64,000 nt of DNA, from NCBI GenBank assembly GCA_963971575.1, contig OZ020624.1:2175001-2239000 (forward strand), read 5' to 3'. Origin of the DNA: Liopterus haemorrhoidalis. Lineage: Eukaryota > Arthropoda > Insecta > Coleoptera > Dytiscidae. This document shows positions 55,580 through 64,000 of this stretch, in pieces; the first letter of the stretch is position 1; each line of letters starts with the position of its first letter. The notes below the pieces were generated by a model. The model saw only the letters and a list, made by a program, of their open reading frames with translations, was not told the DNA's origin and did no database searches. The translations under genes were made by a program, and so were the position numbers.

Positions 55580-56530
55580 AAATAAAAAAAAAAATAATAA
55601 TAATAAATAAACTAATAAAAACTTATAATAAATGTTCAAAAGTTTCTCCGTTTACTTGCATACAAAATTTTAAGTGATCATAAAAATGATTCAAAACATT
55701 CAGCAATTGCTCTTGAGGTATATTGTTGGACGCTTGAACAATTTTGTCCTACAGTTCAGCAACATCCCTCAGTTCTCCATTATATACTTTGGCCTTTAAA
55801 TATCTCTAATAAAAAAAATCATTGGGTGCCAAATCAGAAGATCTCGCTGACCAATTCATCGACCCTCTTTTTCCAATCCAGCTATTTGGGAAAGTTCTAT
55901 GTAAATAATCTTTAACTATTCTAGAATAATGGACTTGTGCGCCATCATGTTGAAACCATACTTGTCCATTAATATTCAAGTTAACGCAGGTAATATTTGG
56001 TTTTGCAAAAGGGCTAGATATTTTGCGGCATTAAGGTTACCGTCAATAAAAAAGACCATATAATATTGGTTCCTATTATCCCTGCCCAAACATTTAATTT
56101 TTGCGGCCTTTGAGTTCGGAAGGAATGAAACAAATGTAAATTTTCTCGACTCCAGTACCTAAAATTTTGTCTATGCACTTCACCATTTAGAGTAAACGTT
56201 GTTTCGTCAGTAAATAAAATTGAAGCATTGTTGGGTCGGAATTAATTTTTTCAAACATTTCAAAACAAAAATCCATACGTATTGCTGCGTCCCTTTCTAA
56301 CAATTCTTGATGATTTTGAAATTTGTATGATCGAAACTTTTTTTAAGAACTTAAAAACAGATCCAATACTGACACCAACGGTTTGTGCAATTGATCTTAA
56401 AGTATTTTGATTGTTTTCTTCCACTTGTAATAATATTTCCAACTGCTTCTCTTCTGTAAGCACGTGGGATGTTCTTTTTTTTTATTATGTTTTGACTTAA
56501 GACATCCTTCGCGATGAAATTTACTAATTA
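55580..56530 (-). pseudogene. Tc1/mariner-type transposase, decayed
   Basis: Read from high to low: an N-terminal helix-turn-helix (LEILLQVEENNQNTLRSIAQ, TVGVSIGSVFKFLKK), then LFTDETTFTLNGEVHRQN (first catalytic Asp), VWFQHDGAQVHYSR (second) and MNWSARSSDLAPNDFF (third, about 36 residues later), then VNGETFEH. All three acids remain, but stops and frameshifts occur between them. The D-to-D spacing differs from the 34 of classical mariner. The family K insertion splits off its N-terminal codons. Confidence 0.8.
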
Positions 56531-57347
56531 TGGTCTATTTCAAAGTAGAAAAAAGTAGATAGCGCTGCGAACCGAGTACGATTTACACTGATCAAATACA
56601 GTATAGCGGGAAATTTAAAATAAGTTACAACTAGGGCATGGGCGTAGCAACTGGGTTAGCAAGTGATTTTTTTTTAATATAAAAAAGGTTAATAAGATAT
56701 TGCAATAAACAAGGTAGATAATACACTTACGTTATTTATACGACATAAATTCAGTTTAATGGGAAATTTGAAAAAGTTAAAAAAATATTAATTTTAAAAA
56801 TTATGTACTATATATGTATAAAATGAGAGATTTGGCAAAAACAGTTTAAATAAAGCAATAAAACAAACAATATATCTTCAGAGCTAAAGTTTCTTATTTA
56901 AATAATTATTGTAAATAAAAATTAAAAAAATATGTATATATGAAGGTCAATAACTTCTTTGGGCACAATCAGCTGGGCTGTCTTTTGGCCTCACATTAGT
57001 CCTCTCTCTTAATCTGTTAATTGTCAAGTGTCAAAAAATATTTATATGTCAGATAACCTAATATATATATAACTGCGTAAAAACAAATTACATGGAGAAT
57101 TTTCTCCATAAAATCTACGCCAAGAATATAAATAAAAGTCTAAATATGTAAATAATAACAAAATATATGAGAAAAATTAAATAATATAAATAATATATAT
57201 TTCCAATGTACGACACTGAACATCTGTCAACTTGGACTAAAAACAATATTTTTACAGTGTAATAGGGATGACGATCTAAACCAATCCGAAGCAAAGACAA
57301 ATAGCTCCTATCTTCTTACACACATTTTTCTACTTTGAAATAGACCA
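56531..57347. mobile_element. Family K MITE, copy 2
   Basis: TGGTCTATTTCAAAGTAG ends, TA on both sides (56529-56530, 57348-57349), 817 bp, inverted relative to 27249-28035 and highly similar along the whole length. It is inserted in the Tc1-like transposase gene. Confidence 0.88.
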
Positions 57348-57736
57348 TAGTCTTGAATTGTAGAGGGATTTGGTATTGGCCGATCTGGTTAAGTTGCACT
57401 AAATACAGCAGAAACTTCTCTTAAACTCATTTGGGAGTTATACCAAGTTACTACCATTATTTTTTCTTTATCTGTATACATGTTGATTAATTTTTAAATC
57501 AGCAATGAGCAAAAGTATACACTAATTGTCTATGTTGCAAATGAAAATGAACACGATTTATATTGCTGTCAAAAACTGTATCCATGGTAATGACATAGTA
57601 CATGTTGCTTTAAAAAATTCTGTATATGTTTTAATTTACTTAATCACTAGTAAGCTTTGAAAAAACAATCACTTAACAGATAAACTCAAACGAAGAAAGT
57701 TGTTTGACATATCCAAACCCGTGAATTAATTTCAAA

Positions 57737-58303
57737 ATGGCTTTAAATCTTTTCACCGATTACGACATACGTCCAACACAATTATTGGATCAACATTTCG
57801 GCATGGGCCTACATCCTGACGAATTTGTCACACCATTAGCATATCCTCGTTCTCATTTCCATCCATTATTAAGCGCACGAAACATGAATTTACCAGCGTA
57901 TTACCGTCCATGGAGAGCAACCAGCGCCGTAAAAGATTGTGGATCTACTATAGTACACGATAAAGAAAAATTCCAGGTATCTTTAGATGTCCAACAATTC
58001 CGTCCGGATGAATTGAAGGTAAAAGCAGTGGATGGATGTGTTGTTATTGAGGGTAAGCACGAAGAAAAAGAAGATGAACATGGATTTATATCTCGGCAGT
58101 TTCAAAGACGGTATGTCATTCCACAAGGTTATGATCAACAGCAGATTGTTTCTAAGTTGAGTTCTGATGGAGTACTCACTATAACAGCCCCCAGGATTGG
58201 TCCTTGTGAGAGAAATGAAAGGAATATTCCTATTACCTCTACAGGAGAACCACATCGTATTAAACCTGTACAGAAAAAGGATATTCCACCAGCAGAGAAG
58301 TAA
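57737..58303 (+). CDS. Small heat-shock protein (HSP20/alpha-crystallin family)
   Basis: An intronless ORF of 188 residues. The N-terminus MALNLFTDYDIRPTQLLDQH with FGMGLHPDEF is close to the sHSP at 32993. The alpha-crystallin domain is at about residues 74-155 (VSLDVQQFRPDELKVKA; EEKEDEHGFISRQFQRRY; LSSDGVLTITAPR), then an IPI motif (RNIPITSTGEPH). It is complete, with AATAAA near 58412. Unlike the two other sHSP genes, no heat-shock element or clear TATA box is visible in the 114 bp between the ATG and the end of a Tc1-like transposon. Its promoter may have been displaced, so heat inducibility is uncertain. Confidence 0.93.
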   Translation: MALNLFTDYDIRPTQLLDQHFGMGLHPDEFVTPLAYPRSHFHPLLSARNMNLPAYYRPWRATSAVKDCGSTIVHDKEKFQVSLDVQQFRPDELKVKAVDGCVVIEGKHEEKEDEHGFISRQFQRRYVIPQGYDQQQIVSKLSSDGVLTITAPRIGPCERNERNIPITSTGEPHRIKPVQKKDIPPAEK

Positions 58304-58465
58304 AACCTGGGTTAAATTTTGCTATTTTTATTTAATTCATTGCTTTTGTAATACGAATTCAATTGTACTGATTCTTAATGTTTTTATAAGTTAATTAAAA
58401 TGTATTGTGATTTAATAAAAGTATTTTTCTGAATATTTTTATGTAAGTAAATAAGAAGACTAATA

Positions 58466-58873
58466 CAGTCTGTTCCAAACGGTTAGGCGGAACTATGTGG
58501 GAATTTTGTTCTTTTAGGTTGTCACGAGAAGGGACCTTGCTAGGGTTATTTCATTTTTCACGTTGGAATGTCAAAATTTAAAATTCCAACAATTAAACCA
58601 TGGAAACGAAGTATATATGTCAAAATTAAATTATTGTTTTTATATATTTTAATGACAAAAATATAAATAATTGGGAAATTTGTAATAAGAATGACACAAA
58701 AAATTAACATATAAAGAAAATGACATTTTAAAATGATGAAAAAAATCACCAAAAAATGTTTATTGTAAGTATGATTTACAAAGCTTAAACAACACGGCCA
58801 AAAAGCACGATTTAAACGATGAAAGTAACTAGATTGCAAAATCTAGTTCCGCTTAACCGTTTGGAACAGACTG
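58466..58873. mobile_element. Family C MITE, 408 bp
   Basis: CAGTCTGTTCCAAACGG ends with TA on both sides; same orientation as the copy at 34309. It starts about 50 bp after the sHSP polyadenylation signal. Confidence 0.9.
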
Positions 58874-59009
58874 TATTCTAGCTCCAACGTTAATTTTTGT
58901 AAAATGGGAAAAAAATCCAAAGTTCTATTACAAATTTTAATTAATATTTACGTATTGAGGTTGCTGTTCAGTTGAAAAATTTATATTTTTTTGAGAAGTG
59001 ACCCAACTA

Positions 59010-59414
59010 AAGTCTGTTCCAAACGGTTAGGCGGAACTAGATTGCAAAATCTAGTTACTTTCATCGTTTAAATCATGCTTTTCAGCCGTTTTGTTTAAGT
59101 ATTGTAAATCATACTTGCAATAAACATTTTTTGGTTAAGGTTAATATCATTTTAAAATATCATTTTCTTTATATTTTGATTTTTTGTGTCATTCTTAATA
59201 CAAATTTCCCATTTATTTTTTTGTCATTAAAATATGCAAAAAAAAATAATTTAATTTTGACATATGTCATTCGTTTCCATGGTTTCATTGTTGGAATTTT
59301 AAATTTTGACATTCCAACATGAAAAATGAAATAACCCAAGCAAGGTTCCTTTTCGTGACAACCTAAAAGAACGAAATTCCCATTTAGTTCCGCCTAACCG
59401 TTTGAAACAGACTG
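59010..59414. mobile_element. Family C MITE, 405 bp, inverted partner
   Basis: Same ends and TA flanks but opposite orientation to the copy 136 bp upstream, so the two form a large inverted repeat. Confidence 0.9.
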
Positions 59415-59524
59415 TAGCACAAAATGCTTTATAAAAATTCTATAAACATTTTTACAACAATATTAAACAGCTGAGAACTTTATAATTCAATAACAAGAAT
59501 GTTTATTGAGCAAAAAAAAAAAAA

Positions 59525-60176
59525 TTATGTGAAGTGTAAATTTCAGGGTTTCGCAGGTATTTGGTAAGTGAATGATGATTATTTGGGATGCCAAAACAAA
59601 TTTTATGTTAAAATATTTTTTTGTTAATCTTAATTCGAATGCCTAATACCATTGTTTAGGTTTCTAAGACCTATGGCTTCCATTGGTTGTTATGTCATAA
59701 GCTCCGCCCCTCTGATTTCGTATACATTGAAACATAGAATTAAATTATAATTTCAACAATTGCCACTGGTTATTAAATTCACGCTTTTAAAAATTAAATG
59801 CAACATTTACCAAAATATAACTAGAATATTGAAAAAATAATTTAAACACAATAAAAATGCAAAAGACCTAACCTTGGTTTGCAACTTAAAAAGCGAGAAG
59901 GCTAACCATTACACCATTAAAGCGTACTGGTTTATACTATGTTACATAACGTATTAAATATTTACATCGTCAACAAAAAAAAAAACAAAAAATGCGTTAT
60001 TTTCCGAAAACATAATCTGATCAAAAATTCCTGTTGTACTATTTCGGTTCACACCAATGTGCATTGCCTAGAATTTTTTCAAATTTTTATTTTGAACCAT
60101 CTGGGCTACAGGTGTGGTACAATTTTGGCAAAAATCGCGTCAAAATAATTTATTTTACAAAAATAAAATTTTGATC
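59525..60176 (-). mobile_element. Family B element, copy B7, truncated
   Basis: Hairpin end eroded (GTGAAGTGTAAATTTCAGGG), part of the 240-bp module, tRNA-like cassette, inner flank to the CTGGGCTACAG block, then truncated before the microsatellite. Confidence 0.8.
59864..59930 (-). other. tRNA-like cassette, type 5, inside B7
   Basis: The minus strand has A-box-like TGGTGTAATGGTTAGCC and the middle part TAAGTTGCAAAC, shared with the B6 type 4 cassette; the B-box is eroded (CAAGGTTAGGTC). Confidence 0.5.
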
Positions 60177-60422
60177 AACTACATTTTGAAAGGTACAATA
60201 AAACAATAATATAAATTCATAAATTTTTTAATAATACTTTCTCAATATTCAATTAAGACATTTTAATAAATTACAAGTTATTTAACCTTAAAAACACTAT
60301 TATACATATGTTTACGTTAATTAATGTACACAACAGATTATCTGGGCTATCAGAGCGACAGTACCCTAACCCAATCACAAAAACAATAAAGATTTTCATA
60401 ACAGAAACTCATATTTGTAATA

Positions 60423-60890
60423 TGGTATATACTGAAGTCACTAGATTGTACAAAGTACCGCAAGCCTTTGAAGCAGCCGACAGACCCCAGGGTTTGATTG
60501 GCAACATTGCTTCCCCTATTAAGCAAACTAAAGCACCAATTTTTACGTTCTTAAGTTTACGTCTGCGCTGTCACATCTCCCTCTCTCGCTCTTATTTAAT
60601 AACCTTCTTTGTCAGCGGTTTAAATATTTAAGGTTAAGTTTAATTTAAATTTATATATTATATCCATTTTATTTAATAAAAATTAAAAAAATAATTGAAA
60701 TTGTACCACAATTTTGTTATAGTGCATCTTTGATTAAAAAAATCGTGATTACAATGTTTAAAATAAAAACTAGTTTCTTATTTTTGTAATGTTGGAATCA
60801 CTAAACATCATTTGTGTTGGCGACATTTTTAGCCCCAGCATGGCCTCCGTTGCGCTACTTTGTATAATCTAGTGACTTTAGTATATACCA
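60423..60890. mobile_element. MITE, 468 bp
   Basis: TGGTATATACTGAAGTCACT and its inverse (AGTGACTTTAGTATATACCA) are the ends, with similarity extending through AGATTRTACAAAGTA. The 107-codon ORF overlapping it is probably chance. Confidence 0.75.
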
Positions 60891-61074
60891 GTAGTAACGA
60901 GAAATATTAATTTTTGAAAATGCATAGTCACTATTTGAAAAATCAGACGTTTTGACGAGCCCTATTATCTCTGTATAATAATAGGTTTACAACGCCTAAA
61001 TGGTCTATTGCGCAGATAAGGTAACTGTTTCTAGACTTCTGGCGATATACACAGTCAAGATTTGTTCAGTGATA

Positions 61075-61655
61075 ATGGGTGCGTTTTGTTGTGCCAATTC
61101 TGGTTTCGGTTTAATCAGAATACGCGTTTTCTTGCGACAATATTCTCGTTCTATTCATTCTACTCATTCGATAACTCGAGGTCGAACGACTGGAATGAAT
61201 AAGTGTGGTGGGGATGAAAAGTAATATGTATTTGAATGCAGTTGTTTTCATTTGGTTTTTAAATGTTTTAGAATTAAATCTTGGTATTACTGCTTCAAAA
61301 TTATTTTTACTTTTAGCTATTTTCTCATTTTGTGTCCTAAAATAAATATATACCTATATGATTTTAATATAGCATTGTTAAATCTAAACTTAAAATGTAT
61401 TTACAATTCAATTATTCGTTCTAAAACATTACGTTCTAGAATATTTGCTTCAAATATGGTACATATAAAGATTTCTTATTCTGAATTTATTATTTAGATC
61501 ATCCATTTAGGTGAAATATGTTCGTTATTTGTTCTACAACCATATGACTTAACCTCCATGTAAATGTCATTCCATGTTTATTTAACGATCAAAATTGTCG
61601 TTTTCTTGCGCATCAATTCTAGTACTTCTAACCAGCTCCAACAAAACGCACCCAT
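61075..61655. mobile_element. MITE, 581 bp
   Basis: ATGGGTGCGTTTTGTTG and CAACAAAACGCACCCAT are perfect inverted ends flanked by TA. Confidence 0.75.
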
Positions 61656-62341
61656 TATCTAAATTTACATAAAATTCAGTTTTTTAATAAAACAAAAAAG
61701 TACGATGTTGTTTATTTATTTCCATTATTATTATTTATTTCTCGTACGTTTCAAGGTATACCATGTACTAAAATGAGTAAAAATGTATTTGAAATACATG
61801 ATTTTGTGTGTTTGGTTTCCACAACAATTGTTTAAAACCGTAATGTATGTCAATGTGATCAGCTGTTTTCTCGCGCAGGATTGATGACGTATTTTATAAT
61901 GCCCTGGCATGAAGTTAACTTGAACGTACTCTATTACACGATGCTAACAAAACGCTACAGACATCTTACGCATAAAAAGTGAACTAAAAAAAACTGTTAA
62001 ATATATTTATATTTTACAAAATCATTACAATGTTTGATGTAGTAATTAATTATCCATGACAATTATTATTTTTGGAAATAAATTAAGCAATTTAAAAAGA
62101 TCATAACACTAACGTAACCTATTTTGTATTAAGTTAAAAACATATATATATATAAACAAGTATATGGCGCATGAAGACTAGATGTTCCATGATAGGAGGA
62201 TGGAGCTATGTATTGCCGTACCCCTTTATGCCCGGTGAATAGTTTGGGCATGTCTAAATTACGACCTTGCAATTGGTTGAAAAAATTACAGTTACCAGGC
62301 GGGAGCTAAGAGAATGAGTAAAGCAGGGGGGTGAAGGCTTA
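61656..62341. other. Intergenic stretch
   Basis: 61717-61800 is an inverted copy of 700-785. No gene seen. Confidence 0.4.
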
Positions 62342-62812
62342 TACCCTTTTCACACTAAATCTTTAAGACGATTGAACTTAAACTTCATCGATGTTTAATA
62401 TCGGTTTGCTTTCACACTTGATGTTTAATTTGAAGAAGAAATCTCCATGTAAAGCTAGTATGTATTGCCAACATAATTTCATATCGTTTGAATTTATTCT
62501 GTCATTATTTTGTATATCGAGGTTAGGAGAAGTTTATTTTTTATATTTATTTAAATAATAACGCAAATAATCTTCTCATAACCTCGATATATAAAATGAT
62601 AACAGCTGAACATAGATAAAAGAAGAGAAGCACAAATTCAAGGAGTATTTTTTTATAATGGGAATTAAGTTGGCAATGCGGGCGAAGTTTAAGACGCAGA
62701 TCTCTGTCTTAAACATCGGTCGTGTTTAGACGAGGCCGTACGGTTTCACATTAGTGTTTAAAGATCCATTCACTTAAACATCCGATCTTAAAGATCTAGT
62801 GTGAAAAGGGTA
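62342..62812. mobile_element. Family H Harbinger-type MITE, copy 2
   Basis: TACCCTTTTCACACT ends with TTA on both sides (62339-62341, 62813-62815); inverted and shorter relative to 53186-53787. An inner hairpin ATATCGAGGTTA / TAACCTCGATAT spans about 62516-62592. Confidence 0.8.
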
Positions 62813-62815
62813 TTA

Positions 62816-64000
62816 ATGGTGGAGTTGTGCTGGTGAGAATAGTTTCCGGGTAAAAAAATAGATGGCGTTAGTAACCAGTTTTAGTTTCAAATAACCACAG
62901 TAGATGTCGCTAAATGCTACATTAGTTCCATATCATAGTGAAACAAATGTCATTGTTTTTTAACGTTCATATTTTCATATATATAAACGGGTACAGCTAC
63001 GTCTTTTTTACCAAATAGTATAAACCAAATAATTAGGGTTTTTGTTTGATAACTTCTAACCTTATTTTTTTAAATGTAAATGTCATTTCATCTGATTTTA
63101 TCCTGCTTTTTCAAAATGAATTGACACTACCCGAGCATGCGCATTGTGTTTTACGGTCACCAAAAGAGACAGACATATGTATATCTTACTCTCTATGTTG
63201 GAACATCTTAAGTTACATTGAGAGATAGGCCAGGCGCCATATACTAGTTTATATATATATGGTTAAAAATCAAAATGGCCGGCAATGGTAATTTGATTCA
63301 GGATACTTTAGAGCGGTACATACGCTGACTCATATATTGCATAACAAACTTTTAAAAGTACCCTGTATTATGATCTTTATTTTCTCAACTTAATTTGTGT
63401 AAAATACGTCTTATTGTTTTATAAATGGATTTGGTACTGTCGCTCTCACAGCCTAAATTGTTAAAACCACTATACAATGTTAAGGCTACGTTACACAATT
63501 AGATATTAACCCCCAGATTCATGAAATAATGTAAATAAACATTTTTGGCCGAAAAAGTACGTGTTTGACTGCAATAATTGTATGCAATTTTTGGTATACC
63601 AAATTTGGAATTTGAATATTTCAAATATTTGAATTAGGCCAACATTAATAGTTTTTTTTTTTTTTGGTACATAAAAAAATAGATCCTACTAATGCACACA
63701 TTCAGTTACTTTATAGGTAAAATTCCGAAAAAAAAGTGGAATTGCAACAATTTATCTTGTTCAAAAATTGCATACAATCAGCACATGCAATGTTTCTATC
63801 CTAAAAAAGTAAAAAAAAAAAACAGTTACTCTATTAAATTTATTTAAAGCTGTTATTAAGTGCAAATTTTATGCTAGCAATTTTTCTTGCTCAAGAATTG
63901 CCTACAAAGTTGCTTGTGCAATTTTTCTATCAATGAAAAATATAAAAATTATGCAATTACTTACATTAAAATTTATTAATAAGCTGGAATTTACTTAAAA
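62816..64000. other. Intergenic; direct repeat near the window end
   Basis: Two copies of a block with TCTTGYTCAARAATTGC and GTGCAATTTTTCTATC-like sequence occur at about 63755-63800 and 63885-63935. No gene recognised. Confidence 0.35.

Larger units (their letters stand above)
55439..57622 (-). mobile_element. Tc1/mariner-superfamily element, interrupted by family K
   Basis: Inverted ends of about 90 bp (CAGTGAATTTATTTTTTAAT left; ATGTTGCTTTAAAAAATTCTG right; both with GACATAGT/ACTATGTC and GTGTTCATTTTCATTTGC) are flanked by TA. Without the 817-bp family K insertion it would be about 1.37 kb. The transposase remains are on the minus strand. Confidence 0.85.

Noticed and set aside
60308..60631. 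107-codon ORF as a gene
   Set aside because: It overlaps the inverted end of a MITE (60423-60890) and has no recognisable domain or splice context.
61000..61224. 74-codon ORF as a gene
   Set aside because: It straddles the left end of a MITE at 61075 and shows no domain.

Overview
This is AT-rich, intron-bearing animal nuclear DNA, almost certainly from an insect. Three small heat-shock proteins of the arthropod l(2)efl/alpha-crystallin type, intron-split metazoan genes with GT-AG junctions (one intron is only 50 nt), and mariner, Tc1-like, hAT, Harbinger-type and Penelope-like elements point that way. The window gives no firm order or species; a repeat-rich holometabolous insect such as a beetle would fit.

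Host genes are few and scattered. A four-exon phospholipid scramblase-like gene runs from 20286 to 29695 (+). Two heat-shock-type sHSP genes lie in tandem (32993-33532 and 36849-37388, both +), each with a heat-shock element and TATA box. A short two-membrane-segment protein of unknown function follows (exons 39778-39793 and 41716-42134, +). A five-exon Ku80/XRCC5-like gene spans 46387-53041 (+). A third sHSP (57737-58303, +) has a Tc1-like transposon ending 114 bp before its start codon. A possible lone first exon lies on the minus strand near 8256-8325. Apart from the sHSPs, which share a stress role, these genes have no evident functional link.

Most of the rest is interspersed repeats, many nested. 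Several families were defined here by comparing copies within the window: B (0.9-1.2 kb, with a GTCT/CAGA microsatellite near one end, a terminal hairpin and a central tRNA-like cassette), E (1.8 kb, long inverted ends, GACA microsatellite), C (about 405 bp MITE with TA duplications), F (hAT MITE with perfect or near-perfect 8-bp duplications), H (Harbinger-type MITE with TAA/TTA duplications), K (0.8 kb MITE), G (short repeated ORF), plus decayed mariner, Tc1-like, hAT, LINE and Penelope-like coding remnants. A dimeric satellite array sits at 28036-28826.

The most unusual feature is family B. Its copies share near-identical flanks, but the tRNA-like block at the fixed central position differs between copies. 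At least four or five distinct cassettes occur, all in the same orientation, each followed by a T-run and a hairpin. This looks like a mobile backbone with an exchangeable Pol III-type promoter or tRNA-derived module. Coordinates of repeat ends are estimates from reading by eye, usually good to a few bases where target duplications are stated and to some tens of bases otherwise.
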